64,000 nucleotides of DNA from Ilyonectria destructans (GCA_020740775.1 JAHEWK010000007.1:3162001-3226000), one strand, 5' to 3'. Positions 11,036-22,742 are shown, numbered from the stretch's first letter. Made by a program: numbers and translations. Notes: generated from the sequence alone by a model not told the origin.

Positions 11036-11464
11036 ATGAGTAGCATGGAGCAGTCCAAAACGACAAGATCTGTTCCCAAGGAGGCCAGAGAATACGAAAT
11101 GAAGCCTCGCCATGGTGCCACGCAGCTAAACCCTTCTCCTTCATCCAATCCAGGGAAATCACCAACATCAGCAAGCCAAGCTTCAAACCCATTAACAAAC
11201 GCACATACAAAACCCGGCGATTCGGACAACTTCGTTGCCATTGAGCGGCCATGGGGCCGGGAGCCGCCCGCCCCAGACTCGCCGCACGGCATCATCCAGT
11301 CGGGCTTCGATAGAGCAGGCAGTATGCTTGAATATTGGGTCAATGACAGCATGATCCATGACCCATACCATGCCATGTCTAGTGTTGCCGTCATTGGCTC
11401 AAGCATTGTGGCGGAACATCAAAAGACGCACTGGCCGGTTGCCAACCACGCGGCGACCATCTAA
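11036..11464 (+). CDS. Hypothetical small protein
   Basis: An uninterrupted frame of ~142 codons (MSSMEQSKTT... to ...VANHAATI). The N-terminal half is polar, rich in Ser, Pro, Asn and Lys and probably disordered. The C-terminal half, from FVAIERPWG to the end, has aromatic residues and a GIIQSGFDRAGSMLEYW stretch that looks amphipathic. No signal peptide, membrane span or known motif is seen. Starts at 11036 or 11045 are both possible. A TATA-like sequence lies ~135 bp upstream. I do not recognise a family. It could be a chance ORF in GC-rich DNA; the opposite strand also has a 170-codon ORF. Confidence 0.35.
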   Translation: MSSMEQSKTTRSVPKEAREYEMKPRHGATQLNPSPSSNPGKSPTSASQASNPLTNAHTKPGDSDNFVAIERPWGREPPAPDSPHGIIQSGFDRAGSMLEYWVNDSMIHDPYHAMSSVAVIGSSIVAEHQKTHWPVANHAATI

Positions 11465-12319
11465 GGACGAAACGATCGCCTATGGCGTGGACCGCCGCAA
11501 CATCGGAAGCTGCAGGTTCAGCCGAAGGCGGAAGGCATTGAGGCACCGCGGGACTAGGCACGCCCTCGGGTCGGGATCATTGAGCTGTGTGTACTACGTG
11601 TTTTCTTTCATCTGAACCGGGGTACTTGTCCGGCACGGTTTTTCCAAACAGGATATCTAGCAGTGACTCGCGTAGCATAGCACAGCCTGACTTCGGACTT
11701 ACTTGCGCAGTTTGTGGCTGTTGCCAAGGGGGTACGTGGCTGGCTACGGGGCTATCGGCAGTGCGTTCAAGAAACAGGCTCTGTAAAAATAGAGTACGTG
11801 GAGTGAGGCCATTGGATAACAAACATTTGTTGGGGCGGCAATTCGCTCCGAGACATACATAGCGCGCCAATTGAGTCGACATGGAAGATAGGTGGTGCCA
11901 TTCGTAAGCCGCACGCCCAGGAATTGTGTGTGAGACGACATGCAATGCATGTAACGCTAGAACACTAACCAGTCACGAGTCCGCTGGGAACACTGGTAGC
12001 ATTCTGCCTAACCTAAACGATTGGCCGTGGGTTTCTAAGGCGAAGGCTTACAGGAAGGCAACCAAAAGGCAGCCAGAAGGCAACCCAACAGCAAACACGA
12101 AGACGTGACAGGTCTATCCCGCATCGGCTGGATGGGTGTAATAACACAACCTGTCTTATTTTTGGAGCCTCTCTAGCACACTGGGTCTCCCCCAATCCAG
12201 CACACAGTCAGCTAGTAATATATCAAGCCTGGTAGACCTAGCATCTTCTTCGCTGATTTCAGTACGCAACTGTCCTCAATCAACCAGCGCTCGTTGATTC
12301 TCACATGCTTTGACCAGCA
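11465..12319. other. Intergenic, no gene recognised
   Basis: Overlapping short ORFs in all frames, none with family features. A small imperfect repeat (AAGGCAACC / AAGGCAGCC / AAGGCAACC) occurs at about 12054-12086. The AAA+ ATPase promoter should lie in the last 200 bases, where TAATATATCAAG (about 12214) is TATA-like. Confidence 0.45.
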
Positions 12320-14496
12320 ATGGATTCCGCACCCACGCCGCACACGCGAACCTCCACCAATACTCGAAGGCCTCGACGGCGTTGGAGACGACGCAAAACT
12401 CGGGATCCGAAACCCCCAACCCCAGCGCCAAATAATCCTTTTGCCGAAGTGCTCCTAGAGAAGTTGGCCGACAGTGAAGGAGAAGACTGTGAGGTACAGG
12501 TCTACGAGGAACGTCATAATTCCAGGGGAGAACGTGTCAGACTCCGAGTCGGAACCCGGACTGACTTCGATTTCCCAAAGGAAGACAGTCATAGAGCAGC
12601 ACTGGTTCTCTACCGGCAATTTGATTCACACCAGAAACTCCAACTCACACGGCTTACAATCAAATCGAGTCACATCAAGAAGGCACTACGGGAAGTTATT
12701 GGGACTTATCCAAATATTGGTCTCAACACCTCTACCGACATTGATATCCTGGCACCTCCGGCATGCTTGTTCCATTACAGAAACGAGCTTGAGGAATATG
12801 CCACAAAGAGCCAGGATTCGTCTGTCAAAGATCACCTGAAGCTATGTCTGGATTATCTCAAAACAGATTTACGACGAGAGTTGTCGGTGTATCAAGCCAC
12901 AATGGTCGCAAGTGACCAGCCTGGTATCGAGTATCGGTATCTTTGGATGGCTTTCAAGCCCAACACGTTGATATATCAACGCATCGATAATATCGAGGTG
13001 GTCTCACGCCTTTCGTCCTTCGAACTAGGCGAACCTTACATCCCGGGCTCTACGCATATTGTGCACTTGGAAATTGAGAACATCAATTTCGACGGTGAGG
13101 ATTATGGTCTCATCCAAGATACCATTTTTATCGAAATGTACGACGGATCTAAGCCGTTGACCGAGTTAGAGGCTTTTCCTCTTCAATATCACCCAGAACA
13201 GGAGCGCATACGGCGGGATCTACTTCACCGAGGGAAAAAGTTCATTTCATTGTGCGGCACACACCATAGGTTCTACGATGGGCCGGCCAGATTCTACAAC
13301 CGCAATGAAGAAAGCAATTACCATGTAAGGGTATTTTCCATACCCTCTACTTACAGCCAGCTGATCGTCCAGGTCCAACATCGTATCATGATCGACCCAA
13401 AAGAATTCGACAATAACACCAGTGTTTATGTGCCGGAATTGGACGAATTACTTGCGCCTTCTAAAATTGGGACCCCAGCAGGTGTGAACTTTTCCGACGA
13501 CGAGTTCATCATCTGTGGCCACGAGATTCCTGGGCTCTCTCTAGTCTGGAGGAGATGGGCCCACTTCAGGGTCGAACACATTCACGAAGTTCAGTTCGAT
13601 GATGACGCGTTTGACCAACTCGTGTTGTCAGAAGACAAGAAGAAGCTCATCAAATCTCTTGTCGAGCAACAAGGCGGCGATGACGAGGGTTTTGATGATA
13701 TTGTCAAAGGCAAAGGCAAAGGCTTAGTTTTTCTCCTCCACGGACCAGCTGGAGTTGGCAAGACATTGACTGCAGGTAAGTACCGTGCCCTAATCCAATA
13801 TGATGTTGTACTAACAGCCTTACAGAAAGTATTGCTGATCATACAAAGCGACCGCTTTTTGCCATCAGCTCAGGACAGCTCGTCGGTCCTGTAAACCATG
13901 TTGAGACGACGCTATCTAACCTCCTTGCCTTAGCCAAGAGGTGGGACTGTGTTGTCTTAATCGACGAGGCGGATGTGTTCCTACAAGAAAGGACGATCCA
14001 AGAGCTGTTGAGAAATAGTCTGGTTTCAAGTAAGCAAATAGCATCAGTAACCAAAGGCATGTGGACATGCTGCTAAACATAGACTGGTTCAGTCTTACTA
14101 CGGATCCTCGAATATTTTGAGGGCACAATGTTTCTAACTACAAATCGTGCCGAGACAATCGATAGTGCCTTCCGTTCCCGGATCCACCTCTCTCTTTCAT
14201 ACCCACCGCTCTCCAAATCAGCACTTCACATCCTTTGGAAGAACAACATCGTCAGGGCATATGCAGGGCAGCACCTGGATTGGCTCAGCGACGAATTCCT
14301 TAACCAGATATCAGACACGCAGGTAAATGGAAGAGATGTCAAAAATATCGTGCGGATGGCGTACGCTGTGTCAAAACACGGCAAACGGAGAATGGTTCCA
14401 GAGGGTATGCAACAGGGGCTCAAGGCGCTCAAGTCGTTTGACGCAGATATAACTCATGGAGCAATGCGAGTAAATGGAAATGGGACAAATACTTGA
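12320..14496 (+). CDS. AAA+ ATPase, fungal DUF7025-type
   Basis: Three exons (12320-13775, 13826-14029, 14093-14496) with introns of 50 and 63 bp give 687 aa in one clean frame. The N-terminus is strongly basic (RRPRRRWRRRKTR). Residues ~60-400 form the conserved all-fungal region preceding the ATPase (YLWMAFKPNTLIY, FDGEDYGLIQ, RRDLLHRGKKF). The AAA core follows: Walker A GPAGVGKT at ~475-482, split just after it by intron 1; Walker B VVLIDEADVF at ~528-537; an arginine-rich SRNALVS-like segment (LLRNSLVSILLRILEYFEG); sensor-1 LTTNR; and FRSRIHLSLSYPPL with the Arg finger region. A lid domain ends the protein. All nucleotide-binding residues are present, so it looks functional. Paralogues are numerous in filamentous fungi; the role is unknown (BCS1-like remodelling is only an analogy). 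The gene is flanked by decayed genes but shows no lesion. Confidence 0.9.
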
Positions 14497-14555
14497 GTGA
14501 GATGAAAGCAAAAGTACTTGGGGTAAATCGGTAGCACTTGGACTCGACCATCTTT

Positions 14556-14592
14556 GGATCACTGGTAACACCTGGGTAAATGCTTCCGTTCT
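14556..14592. repeat. 37-bp dispersed repeat, copy 2
   Basis: Partner of 6726-6762, same strand, just beyond the AAA+ ATPase stop codon. Flanks are unrelated, suggesting a piece of a mobile or formerly repeated sequence. Confidence 0.65.
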
Positions 14593-15440
14593 AGCTGAGC
14601 AAGCAAGATCTCCGACAAGGGTGGGTATATACAGTCACATACCAGTCTCGTGTATAGTACTCCGGCATCGAAATTAAGATTTACTAGAACATTCCGGCCG
14701 AGCTCTAATGGCCAGTATGCTAATTTAGATAATGCTAGCTTTACGTCACTCTCTTAACGGCCGGCGAGTTTTATATGACAAATTCACAACGTGATAATCT
14801 CCAAATTACGCAGTGTGAGTCAGCTGTCTACCGAAGCCCACGGCAGGAATGTGTACTAAAGTAGAAAGTTTAAGTGGTTCCACTATGCCCGGGCTCCCTG
14901 CCGCTTGCGATCACAAAACAGTGACAATAAAATCAGCACCGCAAGCCTCCCATAGTATAGAACGATAGAGCATGACATGAAGGCTTAAATGGGGTGAAAG
15001 GAATGGATCAGAACTGATAGAAACGAAAGCATACTGATGGCTTAATCTCCACTACTTACCGGAGAGCGGCATTTTCATGCCTTCAGCTCCCGCTGTGAAA
15101 TCTTATTTCGTGATTTAACTCGAAAAGGGTTTACAGGAGTATAATTCATTTGTCAAAACTTCAAATTCTCAATTAGGTTCATAGTCTACACTATACTATC
15201 ACATTTAGTCTTCCATATACGCTCTTTCTAAAAGTCCGCAGCCTAAGGTTCCGATTCTAAGTTTATGGAAATATCGCATCAGCCTATCACGGGTCAATCT
15301 ATTATCCTTTGTCATTCCGGTGTTAAAGGTCGTCAAATGTCTCCAGAAGTTTAATCATGCAAGGTTGCTGGAGAGACCTAGCGGTTTTCAGCACCCTTCA
15401 GCGTATCGTGAGCTAGATATTGTAATTAGCTTCCTGGTGA
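14593..15440. other. Intergenic, no gene recognised
   Basis: Moderately AT-rich, with no ORF above 60 codons of any promise. The last 150 bases before the catalase start hold its core promoter. Confidence 0.5.
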
Positions 15441-15446
15441 CTGGTC

Positions 15447-15468
15447 ATTGGAATTTGGCTATATAAAC
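15447..15468 (+). promoter_or_regulatory. Catalase core promoter: inverted CCAAT plus TATA box
   Basis: ATTGG (inverted CCAAT) at 15447-15451 is followed by ATATAAAC at 15461-15468, about 115-120 bp before the catalase ATG. The spacing would leave an 80-90 nt leader. Confidence 0.55.
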
Positions 15469-15582
15469 AATGAAACACTTGCTGTCTCTCTGGGTGTAAG
15501 AGAGATAGAGCATACTCTTCGTAACCTCATTTCAAGAACCTCAACCCAGAATCGCATCTCAACTTCCCACTTAACATCAATC

Positions 15583-17894
15583 ATGTCGGATATGTCGAAT
15601 AAGGCCGTATGTGCACATCAATGAAAGCCCAAAGCTCATACACTAATACTATCACAGACTCTTCCAGAAAGACCCATCGCGGCTCAGAGCCGAGGTCAGA
15701 GGCAGAACCCGCATCATAAACTTGACGAGCACGTCTGATATGATTTGAGCAGGTGACCATACCATGGCAAGCACTAACGCAGGAAGACTTGATGTGCCAG
15801 CTCCGCAAGCCGATATTAAACGGGTCTTCACCTTGTCCAATGGTAAATTTCATCACATTCACTCTAAAGATATCAACATCTAATATCTATTAGGCTGCCC
15901 GATCCGGGATCCGCTATTGGGTGAGCAAGTCGAGAAGCCAGGCCAAAACCGATATGCCTCGCAGCTCATGCAAGATCTCAATCTGATCGATACACTTTCC
16001 CATGTCACCCGAGAACGCATTCCGGAGAGGTAATGAAACAATTCGCAAGAACTTGAAGTAAAAGCTCCCACGAGGCTAACCATCCGCCTGCGTATTGTTT
16101 GCAGATATGTCCACGCCAAAGGAGTGGGCGCCTTTGGCGAATTCGAGCTTACTACCCCTGATCTCAAGAAGTACACCGATGCCAAGTTCCTTCACCAGAC
16201 TGGCGTCAATAAGAAGACTCGGCTCTTCGCTCGATTCTCTACAGTCGCCGGGGAACGAGGCTACCCAGACACAGTTAGAGACACAAAAGGAGCGGCCTTC
16301 AAGCTCTACACCGAGGAGGGAAACCTGGACTGGGCGTTTTTGAATCCGGTTAGTAACACAATGTAAAATTTAAGAAAATTCCAGCGCAGTTACTGATTGA
16401 ATTTCCAAGGATATCTTCTTGATCAGAGACCCCGTCAAGTTCCCTAGTCTTTCCCATGCTACGAAGCGCGATCCGGCAACCAACTTGCCTGATCCAAACA
16501 TGGTGCGTTTTCATCCCTTTCAATCGTTATCAAATTCTTGGCTGACTTGTGTATAGTTCTGGGAGTAAGAAATCCATTGCGTTCCCCTCGAGAGCGTTCC
16601 AGTATCGCTCACCATTCAATCCAGCTACTTCAACAATCATCCCGAAGGTTACAACGCCTTGATGAGGATCTTCAGTGACGAAGGGACTCCCAAGTCTTAT
16701 TCAAGAATGAAGATATCCAGTGTCAACACCTACACCTTTACCAAAAAGAACCCGGACACTAACACCTGGGAGTCAACCTTTGTGAAGCTGAGGCTTGTCC
16801 CCGATCCTGAGCCTGATCAGGATAAGGACTATTTCACACTCGATGAGGCGACTACTATGGCCGGCAAAGATCCGGATTATCTGACGCGTCGACTATATGA
16901 TGAAATCAACTCTATGAACAAGCCTACCTGGAATGTTTATGCGCAGATCATCGACCCAACCAAGCAGGGTGATGGCTATTACAACATCTTCGATGCTACT
17001 AAAGTCGTTCCCGACTCTCAATGCACCGAGGTGATCAAAATCGGAAAGATCACATTGAATGAGAACCCTCAAAACTTCTCTTCCCAAGTCGAACAAGCAG
17101 CGTTCAATCCTGCAAATGTCGTACCAGGCTGGGACATATCTCCAGATCCAGGTGTGTTTCCAAGTTTCCACTGTTTTGCCTATACTCAATTTGAATTAAG
17201 AATGAGACTAATCTGTCAGTGCTCACAATTCGCCTATTCATGTACGGCGATACTCAGAGATATCGCCTGGGTGTCAACAATGACCAACTTCCCACCAACA
17301 AACCTGCCGACAATGTCAAAGTCTGGACGCCAACTAGACGCGACGGAGCGCACAACATCAACAACTACGGCAATGCACGGAACTATATCCGAAAGGACGA
17401 GAGCCAAGAACCAGAGCACTACAACGCCAGCTACCTGAACTGGGAGGGCCGGGTGGTCAGGTTCAAGAGCGAAGTTGACGACCAGGACTGGCAGCAGTGC
17501 GCAGATCATTGGAAAGAGTTAAGTAATATGCAGAAGAACCATTTCATCACGAATGTCGCCAGTTCGCTGTCAACAGCCTCTATCGTGGTGCAGGATCAAA
17601 CCACAGGTGAGAAGACACCCGTCCGCCCGGCTGTGTAAACTGTTTCATGCAGGTCGACTGACATTTACTGCAGAGATTTTTAAGAAGATTTGGAAGATTG
17701 CTGACTCGGAGCATGCCGATATGTTGGTTAATATGCTCAAGCAGGCTCTTAAACGTCTGCAAAAACAGAATGCTACACACCAAGACAAGCCTGGCGTTAT
17801 TGCAGGCGGAGAAGAGGGAGATGTGATCAATTATATCCCTCCTCCAGTTCCTAACCCGGCAACTGGCTCCCAAGAGGTTTACAATAGTCTCTGA
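15583..17894 (+). CDS. Heme catalase, ten exons
   Basis: Exons inferred from conserved catalase sequence: 15583-15606, 15658-15694, 15753-15842, 15894-16029, 16105-16348, 16410-16502, 16557-16564, 16625-17151, 17220-17606, 17674-17894; total 588 aa with no internal stop. Key features are VFTLSNGCPIRDP, the distal heme His99 in [16 protein letters not shown], Asn176 (bovine Asn148) in [25 protein letters not shown], and the proximal heme Tyr395 in [14 protein letters not shown]. Exon 7 is only 8 nt and supplies FWD; skipping it destroys the frame. A small- to medium-subunit monofunctional catalase converting H2O2 to water and oxygen. No signal peptide and no clear C-terminal SKL, so probably cytosolic. 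The first two exons are tiny and less certain than the rest. Confidence 0.9.
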
Positions 17895-19590
17895 ACAAGA
17901 TATTTTGCCATCGATGTATTTACTCAGTTCTAGTCGCTCATAATTCTGCCGCAATTTTAGGTTCTTCTCGAGATTGCTCGTGACAATTTCTAAAATCAGC
18001 TGATTCAGTAGAGCTGGAACTAAACTAAGCTCCAGCTGTATTAGTTAACTAATACTAAAACCTCCAGCCAGCCAGGCAGTATGTAGACTGTAACCTCCTA
18101 CTAAGCTCAATAGATCGACTGCTCGATCACATCCTATTGAATTTCATTCACCCTAGCGAAACTCTTCGCGAGAGGTTCGCGGAGTTGCTCGCCCTCCCGC
18201 GCTGAAACACAGTCCCAGGGCCAGGTGCAACATCCTCGTTGTTTCAGACAGGTACCTACAGGAGTTTTGTATCGCTCTAGCAATGCCAGGTCATCTGTTG
18301 GTTCGTTATTCGCATTTGACAGCCTACTTATCTTCTACTTTTATCTCATCTTCCCCCTTGTATGATCATCTACTCGCCACGACACCCCATTCTTCCCTTC
18401 CTAGAACGAGCAAATGTCGCCTCCGAACTAACGCCAATCGAGGTTGTGGTATGCCGTCCCGGGCTGGGATGTCTACTCTTCCAAAGAGAGACCATGCAAT
18501 GGTAAGCGTAGAGGAGTCTTCTGTCTCGTGATTCCTGTCTTCTCATATTCCTTGTCATCTCATGATATTTGAGCTATGAATCAACGTCCCCACACTCCGT
18601 GATCTTACACTCAGAGCCCGTGTTGACACCCGTGGCGTACTAGCATCTCCAAGCCCTCATCGTTCATCGTCGCCAACTTTCTAAGCTTTTATCCTAGTAG
18701 CATTAAGGGCTCTTACAATCATAGGCGCGAGTCATTTAGAACCGTATGATGGTCTCCTACTTTGATCATGTAATAGCTATCGAGAGTTCTTGTGGTACTC
18801 GAGTCAGTAATGTATGGATGAGGGTATTGAGAGCAGCTATAATCAGAGAAGTAGGTTCACGTTCAATAGGGTGTGGCATTTCCATATTTCCATGAAACGC
18901 TGAGTAAACTTTTTGTGGCGGCAAAGGTAAACACTATGAAAATGTTTACTGTCTAAGTTTTGACGGTAATATACTCTTACCTGTATTAATAGGAAAATCT
19001 CAGGCTTTAGCGCTCTACTCTTCGGCACTCAAATCGTTATGCAGGTCTTTTCGAGATCCAATGTTGAAGTAGGGCTTGGTCAAGCTAGCCCCACAGCTAG
19101 GGCAAGGAGGGCAGCGGAGAATACACACACTGTATTTAATAGGGAATATCCCCTGACCTCCCCTTAATAAAACACCGATCCTTAGAGAGAGACTGTGACA
19201 TCCAAGGACGCCTACCCTAAACCACTCCGTAAGTGGAGACCGCGTTTAGATCTTCATTAGTTGAGCATGAACCCGGTACAGCTAGTGATTGGCTCGCCTG
19301 GGGTGGACAACTTTGTGAGCGCGTCGCGTCAATGCGCTTGGGGAGCCAGGTCGCATGCGCGTTTTATGTCATGTCCTTCGCTGGTCGAGCCACCAAGAGG
19401 TCTCGATAGCGTTCGCGATAGAAGCCAAAAGACCAAGAGCTAAATCAAAGCTGCAAGTTGAGCTCGTCGCATTGATCAATTGATCGATTATACAGCTCAA
19501 ACACTGGCCTGAAGGTCTTGCCCTTGATGGTTGTCACTCGATGTAGACCAAGCAAAAATAATGAAATTAGTAGACACCACACCGCATCAA
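17895..19590. other. Intergenic, no gene recognised
   Basis: No convincing coding region in 1.7 kb. Just past the catalase there is a perfect 16-bp palindrome TATTAGTTAACTAATA (18039-18054), next to an AGCTGGA / TCCAGCT inverted pair at about 18012-18037, possibly a terminator-like or transposon-derived structure. Confidence 0.5.
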
Positions 19591-20418
19591 CTAAAACAAT
19601 ACGGCTCCAACTACCACAGCTATTATTGCCCCTCTAATAACTCCTGCTACTGTCCTATCACTCGCAAGCTTTGTGGCTGAGGACGGGACTGTCGTAGCCG
19701 ATGCTGGACCTGTCTCTGTCTCAGTCTCCTCAGCGTTGTCCGACGTGCCGCTGCTAGCGGGAGACAGGTCCCCAGTACCAGTAGTAACGGTCATGGCAGT
19801 GCTCGAAGTCTCGGTAGTGCCAGCAGAATCGGTAGCTGTTGTCGTAGCCGTCGTCTTTGCAGCAGTACCAGTAGTCTTTGCAGCACTGCCTGTTGTCGAC
19901 GCGTCCTCGTCCTTGTCGGCACCATACTCCTCGATATCCAGCACATACGACGCATTCCCCTTGGTCTCCGACTCAAACTCCTCAAAGCTGGCCCAGCTGG
20001 CCCGTCCGCCCGTGCCGAGCGAGACGCAGGCCTCGCGGTAGTAGTTGCTGGCACAGATGCTCACGCCATCGCTGGTGACGCCGCCACCGGCGTTGGTGCA
20101 AGAGACAAACAGCTGTGTGACGAGGCGCGACACATTGTCGAAGAAAGCTTCGTCCGAGGGCGATAGGCAGGTGCGGCAGCCGTCCATAGACGGGTACCAG
20201 CCGTCCGGGTTGGGGATACACACGCACTCCCTGGTGTCAGCGTTGGGGCCCTTCAGTTTCTGGCACCGCAGCATGGCCTGGTAAATGGGCCAGCACCCGC
20301 AGTCATCGAGCTTGGTGGGACTGTCGTCGGCCTCCTTGGTCTTGGACCAGCCGTTGGGTTCCGCTGAGGAGAAGCCAGCGAGGGCAACGACGGCCGCGAG
20401 GGACCATGGGAGCCGCAT
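19591..20418 (-). CDS. GPI-anchored cysteine-rich secreted protein
   Basis: A single exon of 275 aa. The start at 20418 is preferred over one 33 codons upstream because it begins a classic signal peptide (MRLPWSLAAVVALAGFSSA). The mature N-terminal ~145 residues carry about ten cysteines in a spaced pattern (CGCWPIYQAMLRC, ECVCIP, CRTCLS, then single Cys in FVSC, SIC, EAC), suggesting disulphide-bonded folding. Residues ~165-250 are Thr/Ser/Ala-rich, a glycosylated stalk. The last 25 residues are small plus hydrophobic (GVIRGAIIAVVVGAVLF), a GPI-attachment signal. A cell-wall or plasma-membrane surface protein. It is not the eight-Cys CFEM pattern as far as I can see; an effector or wall role cannot be told from sequence. 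Confidence 0.85.
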   Translation of the reverse strand: MRLPWSLAAVVALAGFSSAEPNGWSKTKEADDSPTKLDDCGCWPIYQAMLRCQKLKGPNADTRECVCIPNPDGWYPSMDGCRTCLSPSDEAFFDNVSRLVTQLFVSCTNAGGGVTSDGVSICASNYYREACVSLGTGGRASWASFEEFESETKGNASYVLDIEEYGADKDEDASTTGSAAKTTGTAAKTTATTTATDSAGTTETSSTAMTVTTGTGDLSPASSGTSDNAEETETETGPASATTVPSSATKLASDRTVAGVIRGAIIAVVVGAVLF

Positions 20419-21801
20419 TTTATAGGCGATCAAGTGGGGGAATCTTAACGAGTTACGGTGTGTTGTAACGATTGTTGCGCATGAAGGAGTAAAAATATTT
20501 GAAGCAAAAAAGTTCAACGAAAAGAGCTGCCTGGGCAGTTAATTTGAAATTAACAGGGGTCATCCATGGTAATTTCGGTTCAACACGCTGCCTTACATAA
20601 GATCTTGGCATACGACAAATCATATCGCCTGACGGTTTGTCTCTCTTCTTATCTAGCTGTCAAGTTGAAGTCACTTGTCGTTCGCCGTTGTCTTCGATAT
20701 GTGTGGTTTAAGATGATGCAAGTGCCTGGGTGTCAAGTTGGTAGGGGTTGATCAGCGAGGGGGATAACCAGGAGTTTTGTTGTACTCTGAGCTTTATTAA
20801 TGTATATGGCGGCACTGAGATGGACATCAGGGAGACGTCTACGCGGCTCTAATATCTGGAAGAACTACTAGAGGCTGCATCTTCCATTGAACTTGCTGCT
20901 GGATATTGAGAATACCACAGGGCCAAGATTTCTCTTAGAGCCATATCACATATAATATTGGCCTCAGTTACACTCCGCTAGTGCAAAGTGTTCATTCCAC
21001 TTTTCCCGTAGCCTTCAATGCGATAAGCCTCATTAGTAAAAATCCTTCGACCGAGGATGATGGTCCTATAGACCTCTGTAGGAGGCATTCTGGACAACGC
21101 CTTCTAACACAACGGCATCGCTTCCCCACAATAGACCGAGATAAGAAGTGGAGCGGCGAGTCGACCAACCAGTATTGGAGAAACAGGGTTGCATTGCGCC
21201 AAGGGTCGTAATTGGTGTCTGACAGATTGAGTTGGGGCCTTTGGTACCGCGAAATGTACGATCAGATGAGGCTAAAATAGGTTGATAGAATTGATGATAA
21301 TTACAACCTTAATAACGTCGTTATGACTGGCCGATTGACTGTGTTGTTGATCATCTTGGCCGGCGAGGGATTCCCTCATCCACGGTCTCCAAGACCCCCG
21401 CTTCCTTCATCATCCCGGCCGGAACGGACCCCTCCGTCTGACAAAGGGTGTTACCACTTCTCGTCAACTGAGGCGTCCTGTTCTGGACGGGCAAGGCGGG
21501 GTTGGGTGACTCGCAGCTCCACTTCTTACCTCGGCTGATGTTGTGGGGAAGCGATGACGTTAACTCGAAAGGCGCTGTTCACGAGCCATCTTGAATTCCT
21601 ATCCTATGACAGGAATCCCGAGGTTCCAAAAGAGCCTCCACTTCTGCCGACCACACACCAAGCCATAATTTAGAAAAAGCGCCCAGAGTCATTCGCTGGA
21701 AATACTGCTCCACGCCTGGAAACATACCACTCTAAACGTACTGGTGTCGAGCTCTCCGGTTCCCTTTGCATCTACGAGATATCTCCCTTGGCTTGACCGC
21801 A
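20419..21801. other. Intergenic, no gene recognised
   Basis: Short ORFs only. Divergent promoters for the GPI-protein gene and the amidohydrolase gene are expected at the two ends. The stretch 21340-21540 is GC-rich but its ORFs have no family features. Confidence 0.45.
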
Positions 21802-22742
21802 ATGGCTACAAGGAACTCGTTACCTCTAATTGTTGATGTCTGGGTCAACCCAACCGGGGTAAGAAGACGATAATCTTTACGCTGGTTGACAAGAGGGAAT
21901 AACCGATATAGAATCCTATTCCAGAGACTAGACGGCTTTTCGAGTACAGCCATGCAGATCCAACGCTTTCCCTTCGAAAGCACACTCCGAAGGAGTTGAT
22001 CACATTGATGGATAATGCTGGTGTCTCGCAGATATGTCTCGCAGCTTGGAATCGACCTGGTTCCGTCATCGTTTCCAACAAAGAAGTTGCTGAGTACACT
22101 CGAGCCTATCCGGACCGTATCTTCGGTCTTGTGTCCGTCAACTTGCATGACCCAGTCTCTGCAGTTAAAGAGTTGGATTACTACGTTACGGTGGAGGGTT
22201 TTAAGGGACTGAGAGTTGTGCCTTGGTTGTGGAATCTTCCACCAACAGACGCTCATTATTGGCCTCTGTTTGTTAAGTGTGTCGAGCTTGACGTACCGTT
22301 TCTCACCCAAGTTGGCCATACGGGGCCCCTCTGCCCGAGCGAAGTGGGCAGACCCATCCCGTACATCGACACTATTGCGCTTAAGTTTCCCGACTTGAAA
22401 ATTATCTGTGGTCACCTTGGCTATCCATGGGCTGCAGAGATGGTGTCTGTCGCATGGAAGCACCCGAACATCTACATCGATACCAGTGCATGGTCGCCCA
22501 AATATTACGCCCCCGAATTCATCGCGTTCGCCAATACAACAGGCCGGAAGAAGGTTATGTTTGGCACTAACTTTCCGCAACTGAGCTGGAAGGCTTGCGT
22601 CGACAACGTTTACAAATACCATAAAGAAGGTAGTAAGGGAGGGTTACGATCAGAGATCCTTGCTGATTTCATGGGGGGAAATGCTAAGAGGGTATTGAAA
22701 TTGCCAGACTGGAATACTGGGAAGGCACAGCCGAGGCTATAA
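21802..22742 (+). CDS. Amidohydrolase-2 (ACMSD-like TIM barrel) enzyme
   Basis: Exon 1 (21802-21858, 19 codons) and exon 2 (21912-22742) flank a 53-bp GTAAGA...TAG intron and give 295 aa. The start gives MATRNSLPLIVDVWVNPTG, the usual N-terminal strand. Later landmarks are HTPKELITLMDNAGV, RIFGLVSVNLHDP, GFKGLRVVP, the barrel HVGHTG-like QVGHTG, LKIICGHLGYPW (metal His), and VMFGTNFPQL near the C-terminus where many relatives have G[ST]D[FY]P. The N-terminal D-x-H-x-H metal site of classical amidohydrolases reads D-x-W-x-N here, as in a subgroup that keeps a single metal or none. Members are hydrolases or decarboxylases acting on aromatic acids; the substrate is unknown. The frame is intact despite decayed neighbours. 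Confidence 0.85.

Noticed and set aside
10894..11406. 170-codon minus-strand ORF opposite the small hypothetical gene
   Set aside because: It reads as a shadow of the 11036 frame; no recognisable motif and a poor start context.
16565..16624. In-frame TAA after FWE in the catalase, first read as a nonsense mutation
   Set aside because: It lies inside a good GTAAGA...CCAG intron; splicing restores the conserved FWDYF motif, so the gene is intact.
12320..17894. Functional cluster of AAA+ ATPase and catalase
   Set aside because: The two genes merely lie in tandem with about 1.1 kb between them; no pathway link is evident.
21732..22622. 296-codon minus-strand ORF
   Set aside because: Antisense shadow of the amidohydrolase-2 gene, which has clear family motifs on the + strand.
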